A DNA stretch of 64,000 nucleotides from Shewanella sp. MBTL60-112-B2 (lineage in GTDB: Bacteria; Pseudomonadota; Gammaproteobacteria; Enterobacterales; Shewanellaceae), in assembly GCF_019655055.1 (NCBI RefSeq), contig NZ_BPFA01000007.1:1-64000 (forward strand), read 5' to 3'. The notes beneath the pieces are model-generated. The model searched no databases. It was not told the origin of the DNA and was given only the letters and a program-made list of their open reading frames with translations. The position numbers and the translations under genes were made by a program. Positions 51,368-60,458 of this stretch are shown here, one piece after another (positions within the stretch are counted from its first letter, which is position 1; each line of letters opens with the position of its first letter).

Positions 51368-51844
51368 CTATACCTTAAAGTGCCCAGACTTGCCGCCACG
51401 TTTCTCAGTTAAGCGTACCTGAGAAATCACCATATCTTTTTGAACCGCTTTACACATATCGTAAATGGTCAATGCGGCTGTAGACGCGGCTGTTAATGCT
51501 TCCATCTCAACGCCAGTCTTACCAGATAGCTTACATAGGCTGCGGATCCATACGCGGTTATGCTCAGGCTGCGCTTCAAGCTCTACTTCCACTTTGGTTA
51601 GCATCAGAGGATGACAAAGCGGGATTAAATCAGAAGTCTTTTTGGCTGCTTGAATACCTGCAATACGCGCCGTAGCGAATACATCACCTTTATGGTGGCT
51701 GCCGCTCATGATCATCTCTAGTGTTTCACTTGCCATCTCAATGTAAGCTTCGGCACGCGCCTCACGCTCGGTAACAGACTTATCTGTTACATCTACCATG
51801 TGAGCATTGCCGTCAGCATTAATATGGGTAAAAGCATTGGTCAT
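51368..51844 (-). CDS. moaC: cyclic pyranopterin monophosphate synthase MoaC
   Basis: 158 residues with [54 protein letters not shown] and [18 protein letters not shown]. Converts the MoaA product to cyclic pyranopterin monophosphate. Eight bases upstream of moaD. Confidence 0.96.
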   Translation of the reverse strand: MTNAFTHINADGNAHMVDVTDKSVTEREARAEAYIEMASETLEMIMSGSHHKGDVFATARIAGIQAAKKTSDLIPLCHPLMLTKVEVELEAQPEHNRVWIRSLCKLSGKTGVEMEALTAASTAALTIYDMCKAVQKDMVISQVRLTEKRGGKSGHFKV

Positions 51845-51929
51845 TGGGTTTACGCCTTCTAATAAATTTGGGTCAAAGTAACTAAAACAGCACCGCTAAA
51901 CAGTACTGTTAAACGGGTCTCTATTGGAC

Positions 51930-52454
51930 CTATTCGGTGATTTTTTTCACATGCATCACAAAGTTGCAAGGACGATGCGTTGCATCAAGCTGTTCTTGAA
52001 TCAGCTTATTCCAGCCAGTTTTGCACGCGCCTGTAGAACCTGGCAGACAGAAAATAGCGGTTTTATTGGCAAAGCCACCTAACGCGCGTGATTGCACAGT
52101 TGATGTGCCAAGCTCGGTATAAGTAATGTGTCTAAAGAGTTCGCCAAAGCCTTCAATCTCTCGATCAAATAACGGTTTGACCGCTTCTGGAGTATTGTCT
52201 CTGTCGGTAAAACCTGTGCCACCAGTGGTAATGATCACTTGTACATCATCAGATGCAATCCATTGAGATAATACAGAACGGATCTGATATTTATCATCTT
52301 TGATGATCTGGCGGTCAGCAAGATTATGACCCGCCTCAAGTAGCGCTGTCGCTAAAAAGGCCCCTGAAGTATCAGAAGTAAAATCACGGGTGTCAGATAA
52401 GGTTAAAACAGCAATGTTTAGCGCCGTAAACTTGCTTTGAGTGCAGTGTCCCAT
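51930..52454 (-). CDS. moaB: molybdenum cofactor biosynthesis protein MoaB
   Basis: 174 residues, MogA-like fold: TLSDTRDFTSDTSGAFLA, IITTGGTGFTDRDNTPEAV, FCLPGSTGACKTGW. MoaB/MogA adenylates molybdopterin before metal insertion by MoeA. Follows moaA after a 10-bp hairpin. Confidence 0.93.
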   Translation of the reverse strand: MGHCTQSKFTALNIAVLTLSDTRDFTSDTSGAFLATALLEAGHNLADRQIIKDDKYQIRSVLSQWIASDDVQVIITTGGTGFTDRDNTPEAVKPLFDREIEGFGELFRHITYTELGTSTVQSRALGGFANKTAIFCLPGSTGACKTGWNKLIQEQLDATHRPCNFVMHVKKITE

Positions 52455-52516
52455 AATGGTCTCTTATTTTACCGAGTCTTATTTTACTGAGTAATAGTGA
52501 CGATTATACCTAGTTT

Positions 52517-52540
52517 CTGACGCAACTTACGTTGCGTCAG
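52517..52540 (-). other. intercistronic hairpin between moaA and moaB
   Basis: CTGACGCAAC and GTTGCGTCAG form a perfect 10-bp stem with a 4-nt loop. No T-run follows, so read-through is likely; it may stabilise or process the mRNA. Confidence 0.6.
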
Positions 52541-52552
52541 ATCAGAGTTTAA

Positions 52553-53533
52553 TTAGCCGCCAATCGAAGCCAAGTGCTGAGTCACACCTGTAATGCCATC
52601 ATGTAAGAAGTGAGTTTCTTTTTTCTGAGCAAGTTGGCCGTGTAAACGCTCGATTAACTCTGCTTGCTGATCAGGAGTTTGCAGCAAATCACGCAAGTCG
52701 ACACCGTTCTCGGTAAATAGACACAGGTGTAGCTTACCTTTAGCCGAAACTCGCAGGCGGTTACAGCTAGCACAGAAGTTTTTAGCATAAGGCATGATTA
52801 GACCAATCCGGCCTTGATAGTCTTGATGACTGAAATTTTGCGCAGGGCCGTCGTCAGCCGCTGGCGTATCAAACTGCCAACCCGCCTCTTCTAGCTGCAA
52901 CTTGATGTCGTTACCCGCTAAATGGTGAGCTTTGAAGTAGTCGTGGCCTAAACCGGTTTCCATTAATTCGATAAAGCGCAGATCTATCGGCGTGCTCTTA
53001 ATCCAATGTAAAAAACGCGGTAGGTCTTTGTCGTTAAGGCCTTTTAGCAGCACAGCATTGATTTTTACTCGCTCAAAACCCGCTTCTAATGCCGCATCGA
53101 CTCCACGCATCACTTCATCAAACTTATTCTCACCTGTGATCTGGTAGAACATTTTTGGGTCGAGACTATCGACCGAAATATTGATGCGTCTTAGCCCTGC
53201 GTCATACCACTCTTGGGCATGCTTAGCTAAACGGTAACCGTTAGTGGTAGTCGCAATGGTGTTAATCTTATCGTTGTCTTTGACGATACGAATAATGTCA
53301 GTGAAGTCTTTACGTAAAGATGGCTCACCACCAGTAATACGGATTTTTTGCGTGCCGACTTGTGAAAATGCCGAAACCAAATGCTCGATTTCATTGAGAT
53401 CGAGAAACTTGGGCTTACCGTCTGGGCGGTAGCCATCGGGGAGGCAATAAGTACATTTAAAGTTACATACGTCAGTGACTGACATACGCAGATAATGAAA
53501 CCGTCGACCAAAACTGTCTTGTAGTTGGGACAT
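52553..53533 (-). CDS. moaA: GTP 3',8-cyclase MoaA
   Basis: 326 residues from ATG 53533, with AAAGGTG upstream. Radical SAM cluster CNFKCTYC (Cys23, 27, 30), ITGGEPSLRKDF, ATTTNGYRLAKHA, C-terminal cluster (CASCNRLRV, LHLC) and terminal Gly-Gly (LASIGG). First gene of moaABCDE-modABC. Its leader is a Moco riboswitch that can hide the ribosome-binding site. A divergent paralogue lies in the tup operon. Confidence 0.95.
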   Translation of the reverse strand: MSQLQDSFGRRFHYLRMSVTDVCNFKCTYCLPDGYRPDGKPKFLDLNEIEHLVSAFSQVGTQKIRITGGEPSLRKDFTDIIRIVKDNDKINTIATTTNGYRLAKHAQEWYDAGLRRINISVDSLDPKMFYQITGENKFDEVMRGVDAALEAGFERVKINAVLLKGLNDKDLPRFLHWIKSTPIDLRFIELMETGLGHDYFKAHHLAGNDIKLQLEEAGWQFDTPAADDGPAQNFSHQDYQGRIGLIMPYAKNFCASCNRLRVSAKGKLHLCLFTENGVDLRDLLQTPDQQAELIERLHGQLAQKKETHFLHDGITGVTQHLASIGG

Positions 53534-53540
53534 GATCACC

Positions 53541-53651
53541 TTTCCAAGTAAGGGGAGGTGAGATCATTTCTTTTCCCACCCCGGTGGCGTTATTGCCACG
53601 GCTAAAAACCCGTATCTGTCTCGACGTAGGGTAAGAAGCTCGGAGAACCGT
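53541..53651 (-). promoter_or_regulatory. Moco (molybdenum cofactor) riboswitch upstream of moaA
   Basis: On the minus strand the leader has the conserved Moco-motif blocks in order: CTCCGAGC, TTTTAGCCGTGGC, GCCACCGGGGTGGGAAA and CTCACCTCCCC. The last block pairs with the ribosome-binding site (GATC-CACCT with AGGTGATC), so ligand binding should reduce translation of moaA and lower expression of the operon when cofactor is plentiful. A TATAAT lies just upstream (53660-53665). Confidence 0.88.
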
Positions 53652-53659
53652 CAACCTTG

Positions 53660-53665
53660 ATTATA
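53660..53665 (-). promoter_or_regulatory. -10 element of the moa-mod operon
   Basis: TATAAT on the minus strand, about 8 bases before the riboswitch. The -35 region is weak, suggesting activator dependence. Confidence 0.6.
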
Positions 53666-53736
53666 GGCGTATTTTTGTGACAAACCATACCCCCAACCCC
53701 ACATTTACTGTCAAACGCCAACACATATAAAGTTTT

Positions 53737-53752
53737 TGTGACAGTTATCACA
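53737..53752. promoter_or_regulatory. CRP binding site between moaA and ETF-QO
   Basis: TGTGACAGTTATCACA matches the CRP consensus TGTGA-N6-TCACA exactly. It is about 80-95 bases upstream of the moaA -10 and 160 bases before the ETF-QO start, so it could serve either promoter. Confidence 0.75.
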
Positions 53753-53913
53753 GCAAGAAATGCTTAAAATATCTGCAGCATAAGTTTGTAAACGCTGTGC
53801 CCTTGAGCAATTTTCAGGTAAGGTAAACTAAAATATTAAAACACCCGTTTATAGTGTGGTTGATTCAATCTGCACTATTGTCATCGGGGGAAAGAAGAAG
53901 GAAAGGTGATCTG

Positions 53914-55563
53914 ATGGAACGCGAATCGATGGAATTCGATGTAGTAATCGTGGGTGCAGGCCCCTCAGGGTTGGCGGCGGCATGTCGTTTAATGCAAATA
54001 TCTCAAGACAGTGGTCAAGAGCTCAGCGTCTGTGTGGTCGAAAAAGGCTCTGAAGTCGGTGCACATATATTGTCGGGTGCCGTGTTCGAACCCAAAGTGC
54101 TCGATGAGTTATTTGATGACTGGCGCGATAAAAATGCCCCTCTGCTCACAGCCGTGACCCATGATGAAATCCATATGCTTAGCTCGGCAACCGATGCTCG
54201 CGCCATGCCTAATGCTCTTGTGCCTAAAACCATGCATAACGAAGGCAACTACATCATCAGTGTGGGCAACCTCTGTCGCTGGCTAGCCGAACGTGCCGAA
54301 GAACTTGGTGTCGAAGTCTTTCCAGGCTTTCCTGCAAGCGAATTACTGTTTAACGAAGACGGTAGCGTGAAAGGCATCCAAATAGGCGACATGGGCGTTG
54401 GCGAAGATGGGCAGCCTAAAGACGGCTACGAGCCTGGTATGGAGCTACACGCTAAGTACACTGTATTTGGTGAAGGTTGCCGCGGTCACTTAGGTAAACA
54501 GCTTATTGAAAAGTACCATCTCGACAATGGCAAAACCGCGCAACATTATGGTCTTGGCTTTAAAGAAATTTGGACAGTGCCGAGTGAGCAACATGAACTC
54601 GGCAAGGTGGTTCACACTGGTGGTTGGCCGTTAACTGAAGGCGCCTCAGGTGGTGGCTTTATGTATCACCTAGAGAATAATCAAATCGCCGTCGGCTTAA
54701 TTATCGATCTCAACTATAAGAACCCACATCTAAGCCCGTTTGATGAGTTTCAGCGCTATAAGACTCATCCTGTTATTGCTAAGACGCTAACCGGTGGCGA
54801 ACGCATTGCCTACGGCGCAAGAGCCATTACTAAAGGCGGCCTCAACTCTCTGCCTAAGCTGACCTTCCCTGGCGGTATGATTATTGGCTGTGATGCTGGC
54901 ACCCTTAATTTCGCCAAAATTAAAGGTACCCATACCGCGATGAAGAGCGGCATGTTAGCTGCAGAGACATTGGCACAAGCCCTGATGGCCGGCGTTGAAG
55001 CGGGTAAAGATCTCGATTGCTTACAAGACAGGTTCGATGGAAGCTGGCTCAAAGAGGAGCTATATTGCTCGCGTAACTTTGGCCCTGCGATGCACAAATT
55101 CGGTACTTACTTAGGCGGTGCCTTTAACTTCATCGACCAAAATTGGTTTGGCGGTAAGCTGCCTGTAACCCTACGCGATGAAAAGCCTGACTACGCGCAA
55201 ATGGCTGAGTCCAGCGCTTACAGCAAGATTGATTACCCTAAGCCTGATGGCAAATTAAGCTTTGATAAGCTCTCTTCGGTGTATTTATCTAATACCTTCC
55301 ATGAAGAAGATCAGCTATGCCACTTACGCTTAAAAGATGTTCGTATTCCGATTGACGTTAATTTGGTTAAGTTCGATGAACCAGCGCAACGTTACTGCCC
55401 TGCTGGCGTGTATGAGATTGTTGAAGAAGCCGGTGAGAAGAAATTCATCATTAATGGCCAAAACTGCATTCACTGTAAGACCTGCGACATTAAAGATCCG
55501 AGTCAGAATATCACCTGGGTAACTCCCGAGGGTGGCGGTGGACCAAACTACCCTAACATGTAG
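53914..55563 (+). CDS. electron transfer flavoprotein-ubiquinone oxidoreductase (ETF-QO)
   Basis: 549 residues from ATG 53914 (GGAAAGGTGATCTG upstream); the in-frame GTG at 53854 is less likely. Inner-membrane-associated flavoprotein passing electrons from acyl-CoA and amino-acid dehydrogenases (via ETF) to quinone. FAD motif DVVIVGAGPSGLAAACRL, quinone/FAD regions GCRGHLGKQLIEKY and GGMIIGCDAGTLNFAKIKGT, and the C-terminal [4Fe-4S] site RYCPAGVYEI...NGQNCIHCKTCDIKDPSQN. Complete, usual length. Monocistronic with a terminator; the upstream CRP site fits a catabolic role. Confidence 0.95.
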   Translation: MERESMEFDVVIVGAGPSGLAAACRLMQISQDSGQELSVCVVEKGSEVGAHILSGAVFEPKVLDELFDDWRDKNAPLLTAVTHDEIHMLSSATDARAMPNALVPKTMHNEGNYIISVGNLCRWLAERAEELGVEVFPGFPASELLFNEDGSVKGIQIGDMGVGEDGQPKDGYEPGMELHAKYTVFGEGCRGHLGKQLIEKYHLDNGKTAQHYGLGFKEIWTVPSEQHELGKVVHTGGWPLTEGASGGGFMYHLENNQIAVGLIIDLNYKNPHLSPFDEFQRYKTHPVIAKTLTGGERIAYGARAITKGGLNSLPKLTFPGGMIIGCDAGTLNFAKIKGTHTAMKSGMLAAETLAQALMAGVEAGKDLDCLQDRFDGSWLKEELYCSRNFGPAMHKFGTYLGGAFNFIDQNWFGGKLPVTLRDEKPDYAQMAESSAYSKIDYPKPDGKLSFDKLSSVYLSNTFHEEDQLCHLRLKDVRIPIDVNLVKFDEPAQRYCPAGVYEIVEEAGEKKFIINGQNCIHCKTCDIKDPSQNITWVTPEGGGGPNYPNM

Positions 55564-55609
55564 CCCTGAATATGTAGTTTGGTTGCAGCGCTAAATGAAG
55601 CGCTAAATA

Positions 55610-55643
55610 AAATGCCTATCGGAAATTTCCAATAGGCATTTTT
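55610..55643. terminator. terminator between ETF-QO and the DUF4870 gene
   Basis: AAATGCCTAT and ATAGGCATTT pair, with inner GGAAATTTCC, followed by TTTG on the plus strand; it can also serve the convergent gene. Confidence 0.85.
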
Positions 55644-55670
55644 GTATAAGGCTTCTGATTTAGGTAAAGG

Positions 55671-56021
55671 TTAGTAAGCCCTTTCCTTAATGAAGTTGAT
55701 CGTCAGAGGATATTTATAGCTCACGCCTTCGCTTGCCTTAATCGCTGCGATAATGGTCACTATGATATCGAAGATGGCTAAAATCCCAATGAGCAGAAAA
55801 CCTACTCCCACCAGCATTAAGATCCCGCTGATAATAAAATAGATAATCACACTTATCTTGAAGTTAAGGCAGTTGCGGCCACAGCTTTCTACAAATGGAA
55901 ATTCATCGCGTTTCATTAACCAAACGATAAGCGGCCCCAAAATACTGCCAAGCGGCACTAGGTAACCAGAAAAGCTAGCTAAGTGCACCAAAACTCCCAT
56001 GTTCTTTTCATCTTGGGTCAT
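55671..56021 (-). CDS. DUF4870 domain membrane protein
   Basis: 116 residues from ATG 56021 (AAGGAG at eight bases). Three or four hydrophobic segments with GVLVHLASFSGYLVPLGSIL, VIWLMKRDEFPFVES and NFKISVIIYFIISGILMLVG, typical of the DUF4870/Tic20-like family. Function unknown. Confidence 0.85.
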   Translation of the reverse strand: MTQDEKNMGVLVHLASFSGYLVPLGSILGPLIVWLMKRDEFPFVESCGRNCLNFKISVIIYFIISGILMLVGVGFLLIGILAIFDIIVTIIAAIKASEGVSYKYPLTINFIKERAY

Positions 56022-56064
56022 ACATTCCACTCCTTGAAATTATTGATTTTCGTGTATTAATTGA

Positions 56065-56760
56065 TTATTTGTTGGGACCATAAAGGCGCATCTGCCAATC
56101 TTCTATAGCCTTATTCTCTATTCGGCGCTGCAGACTATTTACCCATGCCACTGCCAGCCCTTCGCAATCCATTAAACGCTGGTATTGCTCGAGATTAAAT
56201 TCAGCTAAAAAATAAATATGCATCGCCTCGGCGACACTGATCTCGGTCAATCGCTCAAGCAGTACGATTTTATCGGTCTCATAGATAATGCCTGGCTTAA
56301 GCACCCGGTAAAACCAGCCGCAACGTCCGCTTTGCTGCATTGCTAGTGCAAACTCTTTATGACCAAACTGCAAATTGAGCTTAAAACAGGGAGAGCGTGG
56401 TTGAGTCACTTGCAGTTCGACTTCACCAATCTTGATGATATCGCCGATATGTACTTGGCTCTCATCTAGTCCTACGGTACTAATATTCTCACCCATGGCA
56501 GGCGCATCTTTAAAGCAATCCATTAAATCCCAGCGTCGGTACTGGCCATAATGCTCCCGGGGAAAATGATGTAAGACGCGATCGAGTCCACCGTGGTGTT
56601 TGGGATCGGCTTGCGCATCTCCGGCAACGGCTTGGATACCAACTTGTAACTCAGTGGCACGGCCCTTGTGATTGATCCCTGAAGTTACACTACCGAGTTC
56701 AGTTATCGCTTCGCCATGATATATACCTGAAATCTGCTCGACTAATATTTGAGGTGCCAT
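56065..56760 (-). CDS. MOSC domain protein, YiiM-like
   Basis: 231 residues from ATG 56760. MOSC domain (about 15-165) with KHHGGLDRVLHHFPREHY, GENISTVGLDE and the conserved cysteine in QPRSPCFKLNLQFG, then a C-terminal three-helix YiiM-type domain (VAEAMHIYFLAEFNLEQYQ). YiiM and YcbX use molybdenum cofactor to reduce N-hydroxylated bases such as 6-hydroxylaminopurine. This makes it a likely consumer of the cofactor whose synthesis dominates this window. Monocistronic. Confidence 0.88.
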   Translation of the reverse strand: MAPQILVEQISGIYHGEAITELGSVTSGINHKGRATELQVGIQAVAGDAQADPKHHGGLDRVLHHFPREHYGQYRRWDLMDCFKDAPAMGENISTVGLDESQVHIGDIIKIGEVELQVTQPRSPCFKLNLQFGHKEFALAMQQSGRCGWFYRVLKPGIIYETDKIVLLERLTEISVAEAMHIYFLAEFNLEQYQRLMDCEGLAVAWVNSLQRRIENKAIEDWQMRLYGPNK

Positions 56761-56783
56761 CAATATCCACTCTGTTGAAAAAC

Positions 56784-57308
56784 TTAAACTATCCTAACAC
56801 CATCACCTATAGATGCGGCAACTTGATCCAGCTCCATATAGAAATGACGCCAAATCTCAGTATCAAGTTGGCTAGGGGCTGGTATAAATCCGACTCTCTG
56901 CAAGGTGTGAATCGAGGCAAGATTTTCAGCCATCACCCGTCCGACCAATCGCTTTAAACCATAAACCTGTGACGCTAAAACAATGGCTGCATTAGCCGCT
57001 TCGGTTGCATACCCATTGCGCCAATACTCACGGCTAATTCTAAACCCCAAGTCCACATCACTCGTCCCTCGCGCTCTGCTCAAGCCACAAAAGCCGATGT
57101 ACTCTTGAGTATCTTTGATATAAACCGCCCAGCGGCCAAAACCATTGAGACGATATTGGTCATATTGACGAATAAAGTCGGCGGCATCTTGTACGTTTTC
57201 AAAAGGAGAATCCCCTGTGTATTTCAGCACTTGAGGATCACGATTCAGGCAATAAAAACCCAGCGCATCGGCGGTAGAAAACTGCCGTAGCTCAAGCCTT
57301 GAGGTCAC
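56784..57308 (-). CDS. GNAT N-acetyltransferase (RimJ/RimL-like)
   Basis: 174 residues from GTG 57308; TTG 57320 is an alternative and longer versions would overlap the cyclase gene. Acetyltransferase fold with TSRLELRQFSTADALGFY, GRWAVYIKDTQEYIGFCGL, DVDLGFRISREYWRNGYATE (acetyl-CoA loop) and NLASIHTLQRVGF. Probably acetylates the N-terminus of a ribosomal or other protein; the target is unknown. It starts 17 bases after the diguanylate cyclase stop and may be co-transcribed. Confidence 0.82.
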   Translation of the reverse strand: MTSRLELRQFSTADALGFYCLNRDPQVLKYTGDSPFENVQDAADFIRQYDQYRLNGFGRWAVYIKDTQEYIGFCGLSRARGTSDVDLGFRISREYWRNGYATEAANAAIVLASQVYGLKRLVGRVMAENLASIHTLQRVGFIPAPSQLDTEIWRHFYMELDQVAASIGDGVRIV

Positions 57309-57324
57309 CGCTACTATCAAACCA

Positions 57325-58782
57325 CTAATAAGACATAACCACTCGATTACGCCCCTGCTCTTTTGCTTGGTAGAGCGCAACATCGGCGCGATTAATCAGC
57401 TCTTCAGCCTTTTCAGATGCTCGGTACTCAGCTACGCCACAACTTATTGTGACATTGATTTGGCAGCCATTGATTGTCAGTAGCCGAGCCTCAACCAGCT
57501 CCCTGAGCTTTTCGGCAATATCACTCGCTTGGCTTAGGTTACAACTGGGTAGTAATATCAAAAACTCTTCCCCGCCCCAACGACACAGTAAATCATCGCT
57601 CCTTAACTGGCCTCTAAGAAGGTGGCTTAAGGTTTGGATCACCAAGTCTCCAATATTATGGCCATGGGAATCGTTAACTTTCTTAAAATGGTCAATGTCT
57701 AACAACAATACCGACATTGGCGAACTCTCTAATACCGAATTAGCTAAAGACTTGGCGAAGCCCTCTTCGAAAGCTTGCCGATTAGCCGCGCCTGTAAGTT
57801 TGTCGGTCGAAGCCATCAATTCTAGTTTGCGCTGATATTTACCTAAGGTCATATTGGCGATAAGTAAGATCCCAAGCGTAATAAGTAGGCTTAAGCCTAT
57901 ATTGGCCCAAAAGGTCGTTAATAGTTTTTGCTCGCCCCTAGCCTCTTGCTGCTCGACTATCAAATGCCACTTGAACTCCGAGACTAACCGGCTATTTAAA
58001 TAGACCGTCTCTCCCGCTTTCTGATACGAAAACGAGGTACTAGGACTTGTGAGGATCCGAGTGGCAAGAGACTCCAATCCTGGGCTGGTTTGTAAGTTCG
58101 CTGCACCTGTATATTGCTCGCTGTGCAAGGTGACGTTCCCTTGCCTATCGGTAAAATAGACACTGCGGTTATATCGAGTCTGATAAAGCTCAATCAGGCG
58201 TTTAACGCTTTCTACCGCTAGGCCAACTCCAGTCACACCTATAAAATTACCATCAAAGTCAAATACCTTATAGTTTACATAAATAACTGTGCGATTTTGG
58301 TCGGCCGTATCTGGATCGATATTCACCTCATAGTGTTCATGCTTAGGTAAAGAGCGCACTCGAAAATACCAAGCATCATCGGGGTTAATATCTTCTATCT
58401 GCTTTAATACACCGCTAGAGTGGTAATACTTGCGTGAAGCTTCTGAAACAAAAAAACTTGTGACCGTGGCGTACTTGTCTTGGATTTCTTTAAGGTAACG
58501 GATCAGTTTATCTGGTGTCTGTTCATGGTTAATGGTCCAGTCTCGGACAAAAGTATCCTGTGCCATTAACGAGGAAATAAAAATAGGTCTAAGCAGATCC
58601 TGCTGAATCTCAGAGTAAATATTATCACTGGTAAGCGGCAGGTTATTTTCTTTAATCTGTTCACTTAATGAGTCACGGGCAACTTGATAACTAATCCCAC
58701 TAGTCACCACAAAAGCTGCTAGCAGTAATAGAGAAAGAAGCCATATAAAGCGCTTTTTATCATTCCAAACTCTATTACCCAT
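57325..58782 (-). CDS. Cache-domain diguanylate cyclase (GGDEF)
   Basis: 485 residues: membrane helix 12-32, periplasmic double-Cache sensor (about 35-280; EVNIDPDTADQNRTVIYVNY, GNFIGVTGVGLAVESVKRLI), helix 290-312, then a GGDEF domain with STDKLTGAANRQAFEE, LLDIDHFKKVND and an intact active site RWGGEEF. An RxxD inhibitory site (RSDD) is at the standard five-residue spacing upstream, so product inhibition is expected. Makes c-di-GMP in response to a small extracellular ligand. No EAL domain. Confidence 0.93.
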   Translation of the reverse strand: MGNRVWNDKKRFIWLLSLLLLAAFVVTSGISYQVARDSLSEQIKENNLPLTSDNIYSEIQQDLLRPIFISSLMAQDTFVRDWTINHEQTPDKLIRYLKEIQDKYATVTSFFVSEASRKYYHSSGVLKQIEDINPDDAWYFRVRSLPKHEHYEVNIDPDTADQNRTVIYVNYKVFDFDGNFIGVTGVGLAVESVKRLIELYQTRYNRSVYFTDRQGNVTLHSEQYTGAANLQTSPGLESLATRILTSPSTSFSYQKAGETVYLNSRLVSEFKWHLIVEQQEARGEQKLLTTFWANIGLSLLITLGILLIANMTLGKYQRKLELMASTDKLTGAANRQAFEEGFAKSLANSVLESSPMSVLLLDIDHFKKVNDSHGHNIGDLVIQTLSHLLRGQLRSDDLLCRWGGEEFLILLPSCNLSQASDIAEKLRELVEARLLTINGCQINVTISCGVAEYRASEKAEELINRADVALYQAKEQGRNRVVMSY

Positions 58783-58908
58783 ATTTCATCCTCACTCTAC
58801 ATCAGTGAACTGCTGCAAGCTTAAACCCAGCAATTGTTATTTTTTTGTAAATGGTAACTGAAAAGCACAAGGCTCGCATCGACTTTTACTCTATTGCTGA
58901 ATTTTAGA

Positions 58909-58938
58909 AATAAAAAAGCCTCACTGAAGAAGCGAGGC
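58909..58938 (-). terminator. intrinsic terminator after the PfkB kinase gene
   Basis: On the minus strand GCCTC and GAGGC close a hairpin followed by TTTTTTATT. Confidence 0.8.
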
Positions 58939-59070
58939 AATATACAGCTTAGGAGTGGAAGTTTGCATTCAGAGTGTATCTGCGGCACATCCTAGGCGCA
59001 GAAGATGACACTTGTATGTCACTGAGATGACATACATATGATTTAGCTATAAATTAGCTAAAACAAGCAA

Positions 59071-59913
59071 CTACTCCGGCGATAAGTGCTGTTTCAAGCC
59101 CTTACCTGGAATAGAGCTGTTACACGCCACGGCAAATCCTGACCAAACGGCCGCTTCCTGCATCGACTCGAACATCGTTTGCTGGCTGACTAAGCCATGG
59201 ATAAGCCCTGCGGCATAAGCGTCTCCGGCGCCTGTCGTATCAACAACTTGGCTAGGTACAGCGGCAACGTGTATTGGGTCGTTTTCACTATAAGCTGTGG
59301 CGCCATGTTCACCATCAGTCACCACAAAATACTTCAGATTTTTACCCGCTACCGCTTGAGCAAACTTCCAAGGATCACCATTGCAACGCCCCTGCATATC
59401 ACTCAGCGATGCAATAAGCACGTGACATGGCCTAGCTCGCTGATCTTTTGCTAACTGAGCCAACACCAAGCAATGTGACATGGCCGTTTTAGACCAACTT
59501 GCCGCCCCTTCTGTTGAGGAGTTGATATATAGGGCGTCGACATTTTTCCAGTTGGGTGGCAAAGGCAACTCGAACTTAGGTCGTTCAGGCCTGATAATGG
59601 TTCGCTCACCGTCAGGTGTCATCATCAACAACATCTCACAGGTATTGCCTGCTCGACGTTGGATCTGGCTACAGTTGATCCCTTGTGTACTCGCCTCGGC
59701 GATTAACCAATCACCAACCTTATCACGGCCAACCTCTGTCACCAGAGAAACCTGATGCCTAGCCCATACAAGACCTATGCCGGTATTGGCACCGCCGCCA
59801 CCAAGACGCTGGCCACCATCTTTGTAATGAAATCGACCGCCGGGCTTCAGTGGGTGGTTGAGCAAAAAAATACGATCACAATTGAGATTTGCTACCAGTA
59901 ATATATTCGCCAT
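59071..59913 (-). CDS. PfkB family sugar/nucleoside kinase
   Basis: 280 residues with the two PfkB signatures: the N-terminal Gly-rich GGQRLGGGGANTGIGLVWA and the C-terminal VVDTTGAGDAYAAGLIHGLV (catalytic Asp, anion hole). It is slightly shorter than ribokinase (about 309). The substrate cannot be assigned: neighbouring genes give no sugar pathway. Monocistronic. The 325-base gap upstream holds no recognised motif. Confidence 0.88.
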   Translation of the reverse strand: MANILLVANLNCDRIFLLNHPLKPGGRFHYKDGGQRLGGGGANTGIGLVWARHQVSLVTEVGRDKVGDWLIAEASTQGINCSQIQRRAGNTCEMLLMMTPDGERTIIRPERPKFELPLPPNWKNVDALYINSSTEGAASWSKTAMSHCLVLAQLAKDQRARPCHVLIASLSDMQGRCNGDPWKFAQAVAGKNLKYFVVTDGEHGATAYSENDPIHVAAVPSQVVDTTGAGDAYAAGLIHGLVSQQTMFESMQEAAVWSGFAVACNSSIPGKGLKQHLSPE

Positions 59914-60238
59914 AACTTTTCGATAAGGAAGATAATTAGACTGATAGTAAGAGATTTATCCGCGGGTTCCAAGCCGTTAGCTAAACATGTTTCACTAAGA
60001 GAAATTTGTCGCATTTATTCCTATCTATGTAAGCGATCTCTCAAGCTCATGTAAGCCCAAACAAGCACAGTTTTTTTTCACCCGGCACGTTTTATGACTA
60101 ACTATCTGAAAGTTAAATAAACAAATATATGGCTCGGCAAAACTAATCATGACCAGAATTAGGCCTTCAAAAATGTAATAGCCTAATAAATAGTGGCGAA
60201 AGTAATATATGCTCAAACATCTAAGTAGGAATGATTGA

Positions 60239-60424
60239 ATGGACTCAATTATTGGTGTAGACGAGCAAATGGAGTTTGGGGCAACGCCAGAGGCCCAACT
60301 TACTCGATATCAAGCGTGTTTAGTGGAATTCGAACAGCTGCAATATACCGATGAGTACGTATTGCAGGTAAAAGAAGATATCAAAAAACTACAGACATTA
60401 ATTGCAAAAAAGGGTGAACGCTAA
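60239..60424 (+). CDS. small acidic helical protein, unknown function
   Basis: 61 residues from ATG 60239, with TAGGA eight bases upstream. Acidic N-terminus (MDSIIGVDEQMEFGATPE), then two likely amphipathic helices (QLTRYQACLVEFEQLQYTDE and VLQVKEDIKKLQTLIAKK). Its last codons run into a strong terminator hairpin. No family recognised; ribosome-binding site and terminator support a real gene. Confidence 0.6.
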   Translation: MDSIIGVDEQMEFGATPEAQLTRYQACLVEFEQLQYTDEYVLQVKEDIKKLQTLIAKKGER

Positions 60425-60440
60425 AGCGCTCACCCTTTTT
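60410..60440. terminator. bidirectional terminator
   Basis: GGGTGA-ACGC and GCGC-TCACCC pair around TAAA, with TTTTT on the plus strand and AAAAAA before the stem, serving both the 61-residue gene and the convergent HemN-like gene. Confidence 0.85.
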
Positions 60441-60458
60441 AACTTTTAAGCTGCAAGA

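Noticed and set aside
60025..60216. 63-residue minus-strand ORF upstream of the PfkB kinase region
   Set aside because: AT-rich, no ribosome-binding site, no domain; likely chance.
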